This document shows positions 46,501 to 58,084 of a stretch of 64,000 bases of DNA, piece after piece. The stretch comes from Corbicula japonica (lineage: Eukaryota > Mollusca > Bivalvia > Venerida > Cyrenidae). The stretch's first letter is position 1; each line of letters starts with the position of its first letter. The notes under the pieces were generated by a model that saw only the letters and a program-made list of their open reading frames with translations, was not told the DNA's origin and did not search any database. Position numbers and translations under genes: made by a program. The stretch is from contig JAZAYU010000012.1 of NCBI GenBank assembly GCA_038501625.1, positions 8,556,001-8,620,000 on the forward strand, read 5' to 3'.

Positions 46501-49500
46501 TTCAGTTTGGAGGCTAATACAGTACAAAAAGTTGATGTAATACGTATAATATCTTTTCAGTCAGAAAGTTGAGAGTAAAATAGAGCAAGGCTTTATACTA
46601 CGATAAATTCCAAAAGATACCCCACAAACAGTTAACGAACAAATAAAAACTTCTTATTTGATAATTAAAAACTATTATGGTTTAATTATTTTAAACATCT
46701 GTCATAACCAGTCTTTCACCGGAGCAAGCGAAAACAATTAACAGTTTGGACAAAGCAAAAATTGAATGGGAAAATAAATGCAAAGCAGCAGAAAAGGAAA
46801 AAAATGCAGCATGTAAGGAGCTTGAAAAGATCAGAATGAGAGTTGTGGAACTCGAAAAAAGAACAATTAATCTAAGGTAAAACTCTTAAACAATAATAAA
46901 TAAAAGCGTACTGCATTTTCAAAATATAAACTAAAGGGTGCACTGATAATTTTTAGTGTTAGGTACAATGTTATTTTTGGTTAATTTGAGAATAATGCAC
47001 ACATCATATATTGCAGCCATACAAAATATATTTTACCAGTATTTTAAAGTAATGTTTAATTTTATCATAGTATAGTTGTTTAGAAAAAAAAGTCAACAAA
47101 ACATCATACCTTAATCTGCTAATATTCAGATCGTTATTATTAATATAAACAATCCAAGTAAATAAAAATACTCTGTAATCAAATCTGTGTATGTGCATGT
47201 GCTTAATGAAAACCCCGTTCAGTAAAGTTATCCAGGTAAAGCCAAAATGGGAATGTCCCAATCCTCGGATGCCAGATAATGGCATGTCCTGTTTTCTTTC
47301 GAGCGTGGGGGTTGCTTATTGGGGACGAGCCAAGTAGAAATAACTTTCAATAACTTTTTTGTTACACAATCTGCGTTGCTGAAACAAAGTGTCGAGGGTA
47401 CCTTACGCATCTGGTCGCAGAATGCACAGGTGGACTTTAAATTAAATAAAGTATGAAGGCAGTTATCTTTAAAAAAAAACATTATTCAAAGAAAGGGCCG
47501 ACTAAACCACCATTTTATCCCAATGCAACATTGTCCTCGCTTAACTATCTATGGAAGCAGTGGCGCGTCCTAGCCCCTGTATCAGACTGACGTTAATTGT
47601 TTTACTGTTCAAATGAACCTGATTTAAACCAAGGACCTAAAAACTTTTAACTAAATACTAATTGATTAGCTCGAAGGAACATGCTATATTTTATCTTATA
47701 TCTCAGAGGAAAATAATGCGAATTTTACATTTACGAAACTAATTTATTTGTAGTGAAGAACCTCAACAAACAGTCAAAAGAAATCAGTCTGACATATCCA
47801 AGCTTAAAGACGAAATAACAAGTTTAACTGAAGAGCGTGATAATCTTAACAAGAACCTCAAAGACATGAAAGAAACGCTTCGAACATCAAGGTATTCATA
47901 TTTCTAATTATAATTTACTTTTAATTTATATTTTACTATTGTAAATTTGCTGATGTGAAAGAAATGCTTTATTATTTTTCATATCGGTCATTTATCAGGT
48001 TTTAGATAACATTGTTTCAATACCTACCGTTTTACTATTATTTGCGTAAACATTATCGGGTCTTATTGCAGTTTTAAGGGCCGTCTTCATTCGTCATTGC
48101 AGTTTCACCGACCGATCTTTCTAACGGCAATTTGCTGTTCAAACATTCAAATGTTATTGATGTGTATTTATTTGACATACTTAAAGTAATATTATTACAG
48201 TAAATAAAAAAGCTAAACCTAATAATTCACTAAATTTTATTAACGTCCAAACATAAAAGGGCTGTTTATAAAAATGGCTGGAAAAGTGAAAGGTAGTGAA
48301 AAATTAAAGTTCATATAAATGCCAAACTGGTTACTCCATATTTCTTCCGTATGAAAACTGAGTACAGAGCTGAAAAGATTTTTGAAATCGGTCAACTGGA
48401 TGCTGAGATATTGCCATTTGGGCTATTGATAAAAAAGGCAAGTGAAGTTGAAACAATTGTAAAGAATTTGAGTTTATAAGAAGTCCAAACTGTTTGCTCC
48501 ATAAGTTTGTAGTCTTTACCGTGATCAAAAATCAATTTAGCAATACTCATTTGTGACAGAATAAAAATTTTATGGAGCTTTAGTGACCGACGTTTAAAAA
48601 AATTACAAGAATTTGAATGTATGTTAAAAAAAAATACAAGAATTACTGTTTCTTTTTTAAATGTGCATTTCTGTTAAAATACATGTCGAAGCATCAAAAA
48701 TAAGTGCTTTGGAACATAAAGTATCGTAATTTTAAGAAACACTCCTGACATACACATAAGTGCAGTGTACTAATTTTTCACTAAGGCCATTCCTGTTTGT
48801 CACAATTTAACAAAACATGACATAGACTTCTAAGGAAAAAAACATGCTCTAGTATTCATGTAAGAGATAATTATGTTGACAGAATATTGCAATATGTCCA
48901 TAATGTCACACTCCTGACAAATTTAGCTGATATTTTCTAAAGTGAGCTGCAGACAAATATAATTTCATTAGAGGTGATAATATTAAAACTATTGAATCTA
49001 GAAATATTAATCTTAAGAATACACAAAACATTTCTTTTGTATTATTAATCTTAAAAGTCATATAAATTTATAAAGCAAAGATGTATTGATTTTCTTAATT
49101 TATTTATGCTTTATTTTATCATTAGTTGATGCTCAATAAATGCACCTTTCATTAAAACAGCACTAAAATTTGTCTGTTTTCCAGTCTTTTGTAAACTGAT
49201 GGTCTAAACAAATGTGATTTTTAAAACAGTTACACTTTTTTGGTCACACTCCTGACATTTTTGCCCATTGTTTTAGAATATTTTTAAAGTATGGTGCTAT
49301 TTTGATTAAACTTCACAAATCTTTAAAGGACACGATGAGACATCTATGCAAAATAGTTAAATGGTAGTTACCATTTGTTGTACATTTTTATAGCAGGAAA
49401 CCCAAACCAGCCATTTTTTTTAAACATCCCGAAAACTAATCAACATCATTTTAGATGCCCACATGAGTTTTATAATACTTACAACAATATGTTGTGCCCT

Positions 49501-52500
49501 TTTAATGAACTTTCGTACTTTGCTTACCGACGTTTTGGAGGGATCAAAATTGTACTATTTACTGGAGTAAATATTGAGTTGCAATGAACCCAGGGCGAGG
49601 CGGGGTGGGCAAAAATATTGATTGTGGGACTGTGTCATTACAATATGCAACTTGCAATGTATGTTATGGCATTGTCAAATATTATATTCAAAATAAGTCT
49701 GGTTGTTGAAATGGATTTGAATCTCATTAGAATAACATGTATGGTTTTGATAAGGCTTGTTTATGCAGGATTCCACCAATTGTTAATTTGCATGATGACT
49801 TTATTCATTCCACTTTTGACATCACCATGTTTTTTTATTTTTTACTAGCAAAGATTCGGGTCTGAAAGAAAGAAACGAGAAACTTTCAACGGAACTGACA
49901 GATATAAAACGGTAATTTTTTTTAAGTTTCCATCGTTTTCTTTTTGAAAAAGATCAAATACACTTTTAAACCATACATTAACTACTGTTATTTCGCTGCT
50001 ATACATTTTGCATTGATGTATAATGTGATTTCAATTGCTCGGTGATTTAAATGTAACATACTGAAAGTCATATTGTCAGATTTTAAATGCAGTTAGCGAC
50101 AGACTTAAAAAGTGTTGCTCTCATGTTCGTCTTCAACGATTGTTTCATGACGCTTGAAAGAAACGATTTTATGATACTTTACTGGTTTTGTATCATGAAA
50201 TAAATTTATAAAATGTGTGTTTTATAATTTTTATATAACAAATTGTTCGCAAACTAATTCGGCTTTGTAGTTATCATATAATCCTGTTAATGCTAGATCT
50301 TAACGCCATGTTTTTTTTTAATTTTACAAGTTGAATTAATTTGCAATGATGTTATTTGATATCGCGTTTGTATCGAATGTAATTCATTTTCTTATTTTAA
50401 GTTAACACGTACTTCAACTACATTCATATGTAACAATTCTTCAAATTACTTATCATTATCTATATTACAATTTCAGGAAAGATAACGAGCTAGAGAAAGA
50501 GAACTTGCGCCTTCAAAAGTAAATTTATTTTTCTTTAGTTTATTTCAAGAAAAAAATACCGGTCGGTCTGTTTGTCTCTAAAAAAGTAATATATGCATAT
50601 CAGGAATCGCCACACTCACAAAACACGGCCTCCCCACGCAGAGAAAAAGAAGAGAGAAAGAGAGAGAGCATGTTTGTTATAAGTATGTCAATTGAAATAG
50701 GACGCCACAAGCAACTAACGAAAAAGGCTGTCTTGGCAAATAATTGTTTAAAGAAAAATTACTTCAAGCTAGTCTCGTAAAACGTCAACGAGGTTTTAAT
50801 CAAACTGCAAAAAAAAAAGAAAGAGAATGTTGCAACGTATGATGTTGGCTTGATTTGATCGAGTCATGGTTGTCAACAGTTGAATGTGTATACAGTACAT
50901 GCTGAGACTAAACATGATGCCTTTGTGCATCTGTTTAGAAATGGATTGCATTAAATAATCGTCGTTAGGATGTAATTGACCAAATATTTTGGATAATTAT
51001 CAATTAGGATTAAATGAATCTTCAATTGTTCTAGAAGATTGTATGCCGTATGATCGTTTATTGCATTTCATTAAAGAAATATTATACAGTTCAGCAAAAT
51101 GTCATGCGAGAAAAAAAGTGAAATATGCATGGTTTGTAGACGGATAATTTTCAAAATAATAACCGCAAGCAATTGACGAAAAAGAGAACCCGAGGGTTAC
51201 CGTCTTGGAACGGTCAGTGGCAAAATAAATTGCCATCGGGGGTGTTAAACCAGGTTCTAGGATGCACCAACCTTACACTTGTGCAAACAGGTTCTCATAT
51301 GAACAAACAAATACAAGTTATCTTGATGGCATTACTACAACCCATCCATCGTCTCTACAATTTTTGCATGAAAAAAAGGTATTGTAATAAACGCATGTAT
51401 TTGGTTTTTATATCAATGATTCATTCATTTAAAAATTGCCAGGTTTTTTTTGCTCCGTGGTAACGCACTACAATCTTGCGAGTTCTATCTTTCGTCAAAA
51501 CAATAAATATAGATGTAAAACGGAAATTTATTCCAGTTTCTATCATTATCTTTTTGATAATCATCGATTGTCTCACGTGAATCATACAAGCAATTCGACT
51601 TGTTTGTGTCAAATGTAATTCATTTCCTGATTTTGAAGTTAACACATACTTGTGCATTTAAATCCGGCATTGGGAAAGGTAATTTACATATCTTAAATGT
51701 TAATTGATATGCAGTCAGGGTACTAACATATTTTCGGCATAGATATCATTTGGAGAAAATATTACGATACTAAATAAGATTATCTACTTTAAAGAGAATT
51801 ATCTGTTACAATTTTCCAACTTACTTAATATAGTATTATCTATTTTACGATTTCAGAAAATATGACGAGTTAATGAAAGAGAAAATGCGCCTTCAAACGT
51901 AAATTTTTGTTCTTTAGTTTACATTTACGAGTAGTTTAAGAAATTACCCATCTGTCTGATACCCAAGTCATTAGAATGTTATTTGCCTAACATTTTTGAT
52001 AAATAACTATTAGAATTTTAAGCAACTTGTATTGTTTTATAAGATAAAATAAATTGAAAGTAAAAACGAATTTGTTAGTGAAAGGTCGCCTACAATCGTT
52101 ATTTCACTTTAATAGATAAAATAGAAAATTATCGTATTCCTTCAACATATTGTTGTCAGTATCATTATACTGGTGCGGGCCTTTGTTTATTTTATTTTGT
52201 TAAATTTTTGTTTAAGGTGTAAATAGAATTGAAGGAAATGATTGTATGTTATTGTCATACTTCACGTAAAGAAAATGCAATTTAGGACAATGGTTTCTTT
52301 AAAAAGCATTTGGTTCTGAAACATTCTGTTACAATTTCAGGAAACATGACGAGTTGAAGAAAGAGAAAGTTCACCATCAAAAGCAAAATTATAATTCTTT
52401 AGTTTGCATTTATTTCTAGAAATTAGCGGTCGGTCTGTCTGTCGTGGCACTCTCTTGTTTTAAGAAATATACTCCGTTCTAATCTCGTCAAATTCCAACG

Positions 52501-53720
52501 CGATTTTTAAAAATCTAATTGAAGCAGGTGGAAGGCAAAATTACAGAGTATTTTGCTGGCATGATTTTTTAGGGTCGATCGTTGTCAACAGTTGAATGGA
52601 TATACACTTTAGCTGAGAATAAACACCCTTGTGCATCCAGAAAGCACTCTGTTTACACATCAAAACACTTGTAGTGTATTCATGGTGAACTTGATAGTAA
52701 ATGAACTCTAGTTGAAGGTTACGTTTGTTTTCAGAGTTGACCCAAGTCATTCGAATGTTATTGAGCTAACATTTTGGATAAGTATCAGTTAGGTTGATTA
52801 AAATAGTTGAATCGGCGGTACTTGTAAACAAATGCAGATATAAAATGACATTTCTGAGTACTAGTTTATTGGTATGCATATGACATGAATAAAATTGTAA
52901 AAAATGTAAAAAAGGCCACCTCTTCTCCTCATTTTTACAACGTTGCAAACTCATCTATAATTGAAGATGTAAGGGAATTTAAATTATGTATCTACACAAT
53001 AAATTATTGCTACTCTAATTACATTTTAGTATACTTTGACAAGTCATTAGTCATGAACGACATTCTAGTTAATAGTAAGCCATGCATTACTGTGTGTAAA
53101 TTTTCGGTCGCATTTAGCACTTGAAAAAACAGGTGCGTTATGGTTTCCAGATAAAAGTATTGGTTTGCCCTAAACGGGAAGACAATAAACGGAATCAACC
53201 AAATAAGAATTTAGACAAGGGGACCTGAGAATATGAATACTGCATATCACAGATGACGCCAAAGGCTAGATTTAAAAAGCATGAAGTATATCATTTGGGT
53301 GATTGCTAAATATCCGAATCTATATTGGCTGGAATATTAAAACTACCCATCCATAAACTGGCAGAAATATTTAAACTAAAGCAATTTTGGAACTACTATT
53401 GACATAATACATAAGTATCGTGCTCAACGACCTTCAAAGGACGTAACTGATAATACTCTCTCTACACGTAGCATAATTACGAAATGAATCGTCACCTATC
53501 TCTGTATTGTAGTTCACAAGGCAACCACGATATTGGAAGTGACGTGTTGACAACCGGCGTGGCAGATGTGTGCGCCTTCTGTGCATCAAAGGGAAAGTTG
53601 AACCCAGCTCTTTATAACTGCAAAGGGTGTACCGAGTTTGGCAGATATATTTGTGGATGCTGTAAAGAAAATCACGATTTGTTCACGCAGCACACTGCAG
53701 CAAGGATATCAACAAAATAA
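40517..53720 (+). CDS. Coiled-coil protein with C-terminal B-box-like zinc finger, modular exons
   Basis: Supported exons: 40517-40614 (Lys-rich start, MDRKKKADSAGEKG), 41866-41953, 42394-42471, 43324-43407, 45084-~45230, 45721-45885, 46156-46320, 46712-46876, 47754-47891, 49849-49911, 50477-50518, 51857-51898, possibly 52341-52382, and 53513-53720. Almost all are phase 2 at both ends and encode charged heptad sequence. The last exon encodes a B-box-like finger and the stop. Three problems remain: exon 2 ends in phase 0 at a weak donor near an A8 run, exon 3 has a weak GTTTAA donor, and the exon at 45084 has no good phase-2 donor before a stop at about 45228. The gene may be partly decayed, or produce alternative transcripts. 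Exon style, the Lys-rich first exon and a matching 42 bp exon link it to the MIEAP-domain gene upstream. Function is unknown; coiled coil plus B-box recalls TRIM-type scaffolds, but no RING is seen. Confidence 0.6.
40818..41400 (+). mobile_element. Helentron-like tandem-repeat element, 5' part
   Basis: It opens with a terminal foldback, CCGCCG-CTATA-CGGCGG at 40825-40841, then GT-rich and CGTCTGTC sequence and about three ~155 bp diverged units marked by CGCTCCRTTACTTMTAAAC and GTCAAATGTT. The layout matches 17015-19264 but the sequence is another family. No CTAG-ended stem was found, so it is probably 3' truncated. Confidence 0.5.
42000..42220. repeat. GGCGTT-rich patch with a foldback
   Basis: TTGCTATTTAGCAAG near 42168 pairs with CTTGCGAAATAGCAA near 42194, flanked by GGCGTT and AACGCC. 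Similar GGCGTTTTTT wording occurs near 2572-2600. It lies in the intron after exon 2 of the B-box gene. Confidence 0.5.
43408..43610 (+). repeat. Tandem duplication carrying splice-donor sequence
   Basis: The donor of the exon ending at 43407 reads AGTAAGTTATAT. The phrase TAAGTTATAT with the following TTCTTTCTTGAATATTAAT is repeated downstream, so GTAAGT also occurs at 43448, 43528 and 43532. The longer unit is about 85-98 bp, present twice plus a partial. Confidence 0.65.
44322..44990 (+). mobile_element. Two adjoining Helentron-like 5' fragments
   Basis: The first starts TTATGTCCCCGTTCG at 44322 with a CCCC/GGGG foldback, then GTCCGTCCGTC, and stops near 44560. The second starts TTATTGCTCCCCGAAG at 44562, with a CCGAAGATATTCGG foldback, CCGTCCGTC, and about three ~145 bp units marked by CATAACTKTGTT and CACAGAAATGATCAC. 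The second family recurs on the minus strand at 59159-59789. Neither fragment has a 3' stem. Confidence 0.6.
45721..46876 (+). CDS. Triplicated 165 bp coiled-coil exon
   Basis: Three successive exons, 45721-45885, 46156-46320 and 46712-46876, each have 165 bp, the same phase (2-2), a CCAG|T acceptor and an AG|GTAAA donor. Each encodes 55 residues of the form KxNxSLxxAxxEWENKxKAxxKEK followed by a second charged helix with EL-K-R or RMRV. The second and third are the closest pair, and their flanking intron sequence is also repeated (for example around 46000-46150 and 46570-46710). They belong to the B-box gene and lengthen its coiled coil by 55 residues per copy. Confidence 0.8.
47892..49848 (+). 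other. Long intron of the B-box gene
   Basis: About 2 kb of AT-rich sequence; I recognise no repeat family or added exon. Short open frames near 49375-49848 show no protein pattern. Confidence 0.4.
50477..52382 (+). CDS. Triplicated 42 bp exon, third copy with broken donor
   Basis: Exons 50477-50518, 51857-51898 and 52341-52382 are each 42 bp, phase 2-2, after an ATTTCAG acceptor. They encode K(D/Y/H)(N/D)EL(E/M/K)KE(N/K)(L/M/V) and so on. The first two end in GTAAAT donors; the third reads GCAAAA where GTAAAT is expected and would run to a stop at about 52420. The MIEAP-domain gene has an exon of the same length, phase and sequence style at 20600-20641, and its preceding exons also end alike (LKR against IKR). 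The third copy is probably skipped. Confidence 0.7.
50588..50740 (-). repeat. SINE-like dispersed repeat, copy 8 (3' half)
   Basis: In the minus orientation it contains GCCTTTTTCGTTAGTTGC, an AG/CT-rich stretch and GAGGCCGTGTTTTGTGAGTG, then GGCGATTCCTGATATGCAT. Confidence 0.6.
51110..51365 (-). repeat. SINE-like dispersed repeat, copy 9 (5' half well preserved)
   Basis: Read on the minus strand it shows GATGGGTTG, CATCAAGATAACTTGTATTT, CATATGAGAACCTGTTTGC, GTTGGTGCATCCTAGAACC, TTTTGCCACTGACCGTTCCA and GGTTCTC; this is the best view of the 5' half of the family. An open frame through it is an artefact. Confidence 0.7.
53513..53720 (+). CDS. Terminal exon with B-box-like zinc-binding motif
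   Basis: After a TGTATTGTAG acceptor the phase-2 frame encodes 68 residues. The spacing is C-x2-C-x12-C-x2-C-x7-C-x2-C-x3-H-x5-H: CAFC, CKGC, CGCC, then KENH and DLFTQH. B-box zinc fingers of TRIM-like proteins have this order of ligands. No RING finger precedes it in this gene and no second B-box is seen. An AATAAA at 53800-53805 lies 80 bp after the stop, as expected for a last exon. Confidence 0.65.
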
Positions 53721-53799
53721 AATCCTAAAAACCCTTACAAACACAAAACACACAATTTCCATCAGTTTGTTTGAAAATATTTTTTCTATTGCTACCAAT

Positions 53800-53805
53800 A
53801 ATAAA
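53800..53805 (+). promoter_or_regulatory. Polyadenylation signal AATAAA
   Basis: Canonical hexamer 80 bp downstream of the stop codon of the B-box exon; position supports that exon being terminal. Confidence 0.5.
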
Positions 53806-54619
53806 ATTACAAAGATGACTAAATTTTTGTTGTTATGTATTTGGTTACTTAGTCAAGAATTAAGATAAGAAGTTTGCTTTTACCATATTTAGTAGACGAC
53901 TACACAGGGTCTTACAAGTAAAATATCAAGACCCTTAGATCTTCACAGTTTCTGTGGAGAAAATTTTCAAAAGATATGAAAGAATGTTCATATGCAACAC
54001 TACAATCTGTTGGAACCTAGCCCCTGAGGTACCTGTAGGCGTACTTTGAAGAAATATATCGGGAGAGCATTCATGAATCTTACAGGTAAAACACCAAGCC
54101 TTAGATCATTATGTAGTTTCCGGGGATATTTTTTCTAAAAATCTTGAAAAAAACACATTGAGGGGCTTTTGTGGGGGGAGGGGGCAGAAGAATGATTTTA
54201 ACAATTTTCTAATAGAATCACCTGAGGATAAAATATTTGAAATTTCTTAAAAATTTACATCTGCCCTTCCCCAAACAATAAAATGAGAAAAGAAACAAGA
54301 CATGTCACTGAAAATTGGCCTATGTCCCCGAAATGTATTTTTGAAATCAAATTGAATACATATGAACATATGTAATAAAAATATGCATGTGGAAGAGATG
54401 AAACGTACTGCAAAAATGTGAAAGATGAAAAGGATCCTTTGTTTAAAATCTGTAGTAAATATCTCGAGTAATAAACAAGTTGTAGAAAAATACTTCAATT
54501 TTAAGGAAATTTCTAAAACAAAAGGGTATATTATGCTGAAAATATGATTATTAGAGTTATGGACCCTACCACATATGATGTGGGTGATGATAAGGAATAA
54601 TGTGAGTGATGATAAGGAA
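53806..54619. other. Intergenic, weak internal repeat
   Basis: The phrases CTTACARGTAAAA and CCTTAGATC recur at about 53910 and 54080, suggesting two diverged units of ~170 bp, possibly the far end of the element that follows. No gene is seen. Confidence 0.4.
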
Positions 54620-55859
54620 CACATGTCAGAGGTTTAAAGTGAATCCCTCACTAAATATAGAAGTTAAGGAAATAAAATGAGTAAAGGCCAATAACTCTGC
54701 TTAAAGTAATCAAAGTTGAAAATCCTGAAGGTATGCACAACTAGACTATGTGACAAACATTGCTGAGAAATTTAAATGGAATCCACCGATCGGTTTTGTA
54801 AATGAAGTGTTCACAATGTTTTAATGAAGAAATTATGGTAAAAGTGACTAAGGGCCCATAACTTGGCCCAAAATAATCCAAGCAGAAACTCCTGACGTTA
54901 TGCACAACTAGGCTTTGTGACAAGCATTCCTGTGAAATTTAAATGAAATCCGCCAAGATGTTTTAGAGATGAAGCGTGGGCAATATTTTTATATACAAGT
55001 TATAGTTAAAATGACTAAAGGACTCATAACTAGCAAAAAATCCGATGTGACACTCCTGACGATTTGCACAACTAGGCTTGGTGACAAACATTCCTGTGAA
55101 GTTTCAATGAAATCCCTCAAGCGGTTTAAGAGATGGAGTTTGGACAATATTTTATGAAGAAGTTTTTAATAAAATGACTTAGGGCCCATAACTTTGTCAA
55201 AAATAATCCAAGCGGATACTCCTGACGCTGTGGACAACAAGGTTTGGTGTGAAATTTAAATGAAATCCGCCAAGAGGTTTTGGAATGAAGCGTGGACAAT
55301 ATTTTTATATATAAGTTATAGTAAAAAGTGACCAAGGGCCGATATATCTGGCATAAATAATCCGAGCGAAAACACCTAACTGTATGCAAAACGAGGCTTG
55401 GTGACAAACATTCCTGTGAAGTTTCAATGAAATATCCATGTGGTTTTGGAGATGAACATGGACAAGACTTTCATAAAGTAGACGTTATAAAGTAAAGATT
55501 AAGGGTCCATAACTCGGCCACAATAATCACAGCGGAAACTCCTCACGATAAACACAACTAGGCTTGGTGACAAACAAACCTGTGAAGTTTCAATGAAACC
55601 CCCAAGCGGTTTTGGAGATGAAGCGATGACAAGATTTTTAAATAGAAGTAAGAGTAAATAAAAATGCCGTTTCGTTTATGCAATGCTTCTTTTTAGTCAA
55701 CAAATTACTAAGGCAAAACTCAGCAAAAAATAATCTGAGCGGAAATTCAATGGAATCCTTAAAGCGGTTTTGGAGAAGAAGCAAGAATTTAACCGGACTG
55801 ACATTTCGGGGGGACGGACGGACGGTGCGATTACTATATGCCTCCCTTTGGGGGCATAA
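54620..55859 (-). mobile_element. Helentron-like element, minus orientation, seven tandem units
   Basis: The minus strand starts TTATGCCCCCAAAGGGAGGC with a terminal foldback, then GTCCGTCCGTCC, then about seven units of 155-168 bp (plus-strand marker CATAACT-N-G followed by AATAATCC, near 54690, 54857, 55025, 55187, 55343, 55507 and 55712). The first ten bases equal those of the element at 17015. A CTAG-ended stem was not found on the left, so the 3' end is missing or diverged. Confidence 0.6.
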
Positions 55860-56009
55860 AAAAGAGATTGAAATATGCACACAGTAAAAGAGAAAATAAA
55901 AAGCATGGGTTATACTATCTATAATAAGTTTCAAAACTACACCAAAGGCAACGAACATGAGAAACCGATGGATACTTCATTAGTTGTAGTGCCTTTATTT
56001 AAATAAATA

Positions 56010-56115
56010 CTTCTTAAACCCAGTACTCTCTTTTGTTCTCTGCTGTTTTGGGTGTTTTGGGAGGCTGTGTTTTCTGAGTGTGGCTATAACTGATATGGAT
56101 ATTTCACTTTTAACG
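56010..56115 (+). repeat. SINE-like dispersed repeat, copy 10 (3' end only)
   Basis: It contains GGGAGGCTGTGTTTTCTGAG, TGTGGC and CTGATATGGATATTTCAC, the 3' signature of the family. Confidence 0.55.
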
Positions 56116-56881
56116 GCCTTCGGCGAATCATTTTGCCACAGAGGGTTTAAACAAGTTAAAACACATCTACCTTTGCCAATTTATTAAACTTTTACTCACA
56201 ATATTTTACGTTTTAGAATTTATTCTAAACTATAATTATAACGTCTAATAAGCAATAAAAGGTATTAAGATTATATATTTTCCGCTTTACATTGTTGATC
56301 TATATAACAACCCTTTTTGTAGACCATCCTGGTACACTGTCTTTTTAAATATTAAAATGGATTAAAACAATTCTAATTACTACTGGATTTTACAATACAA
56401 CAACTTTTCTTTAACACACAAGTCCCAGATTCAACGAGTGATATAAATCAGCATTCATAAACTGCATTTCCAGTTAAGGGGGATAATTCTTACCTGCCTT
56501 TATACAATCAAAGCACTGAAAGTGCTGAAAGCCAGTGGTGCGTAAACATTATGGAAATAAAACACATTCATAATGTGGAATGTGACCTATGGGAGCAGTC
56601 ATATGCTTGCAAAAATGTGGGTTGTCTATGTTGTATAGCATATGTGTAATATAAGTTTAATTGCAGTAAATTTTTCATTGTAAGTAAAACAATAACTTTC
56701 AGATAGATAAACAGGGAACAATCATTGAAAAATATCCAATTCAGGTGTTGCTGAAAATTAGAATGTTGAAGCCACACATAATAAAACTAGCCAAACTATT
56801 GAAAATAAAGTAATTTAAGGAGAACTATTGGAATTAATGTAAAAATTGAACATTAAAAGCAACAGAACAGGGCAAATACAA
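56116..56881. other. Intergenic, nothing recognised
   Basis: AT-rich DNA without a convincing exon or repeat. Confidence 0.4.
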
Positions 56882-57758
56882 CAAGAGGGTCCATGGGACC
56901 CTGGGTCGCTCACCTGCTAACATCTGTTCAATGGTTCGGACAAAAATTAAGTCCACTAGAGTGCGGACAAGCTTTTTCTTAAATTTGACCTAGTGACCTA
57001 GATTTCAAGGTTTCGAACTTGACTTAGATATCATTGAGATAAACATTCTGACCAAGTTTGAAGAAGATCGCATCAAAATTAAGACCGCAAGAGTGCAGAC
57101 AAGCTTTTTTTATAATTTGACCTAGTGACCTAAATTTCAAGGTTACATGACCCAGTTTCGAACATGACCTAGATATTATTGGGATAAACATCCTGACCAA
57201 GTTTGAAGAAGATCTGACAAAAATTACGAACACTAGAATGCTGACAAGCTTTTTCTATAATTTGACCTAGTGACCTAGATTTCAAGGTCACATGACCCAG
57301 TTTCGAACTTGACCTAGATATCATTAGGATAAACATTCTGACCAAGTTTGAAGAAGATCGGACCAAAATTATGACCACTAGAGTGCGGACAAGCTTTTTC
57401 TTTAATTTGACCTAGTGACCTAGTTTTAAGTGTCACATGACCCAGTTATGAACTTGACCTAGATATCATTAAGATAAACATTCTGTTCAAGTTTAAAGAA
57501 GATCGCACCATAATTAAGGCTGCTAGAGTGCGGACAAGCTTTTTCTACAATTTGACCCAGTGACCTAGATTTCAAGGTCACATAACCCAGTTTCGAACTT
57601 GACCTAGATATCATTGAGATAAACATTCTGACCAAGTTTGAAGAAGATTGGACCAAAATTCCGTCCGCTAGAGTGCAGACAACAATTGTGGACGGACGGA
57701 CGACGGACGAACCCCCCTCACAAAAGCTCACCCTGTCACTACGTGACAGGTGAGCTAA
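56882..57758 (-). mobile_element. Complete Helentron-like element of a second family
   Basis: On the minus strand it begins TTTTAGCTCACC with a long terminal stem (AGCTCACCTGTCA pairing across 57725-57756), followed by GTCCGTC sequence, then about five ~145 bp units marked by GACCTAGTGACCTA and AAGCTTTTTC on the plus strand. Its 3' part carries CAGGTGAGC, the inverted form of the 5' GCTCACCTG, then the stem GGGTCC-CAT-GGACCC (56887-56901) and a CTTG end next to T. It therefore has the same parts in the same order as 17015-19264 with unrelated sequence. No open frame. Confidence 0.65.
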
Positions 57759-58084
57759 AAACCATGATCAAAATGCTTCACTGCCCACATTGCCTAGCCA
57801 TGCTTTATAGCAATACATCACAACTTAAAGCAATGCCAAAGGTCTTATAAAAGTCTTTTGGCAAATGAAAGAGGCATAACAAATTTTTGTGTCAATCATA
57901 GTTACTCTGTGACACAAGCATATTTGAATTTTCCACTTTCAATTGGGTTAGCGAAATTATATTAATTTCAGCTTATTTCTTTTTTTTGTATTTCACTTGA
58001 TTATTACCACTTTCATAGTAATTACACAGGGACCCTGTGATTTAGGCTATTTGAACTTGGTTTCATTTATAACAATGTGTCCCA
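57759..58084. other. Intergenic, nothing recognised
   Basis: Short AT-rich spacer between two mobile elements. Confidence 0.4.

Noticed and set aside
51173..51463. Plus-strand 96-codon open frame
   Set aside because: It runs through the reverse strand of the SINE-like repeat; the same artefact appears at 22866-23138.
57024..57731. Three similar minus-strand open frames with repeated LGQNVYLND-like sequence
   Set aside because: They are the tandem units of the rolling-circle-like element at 56882-57758 and not a repeat protein.
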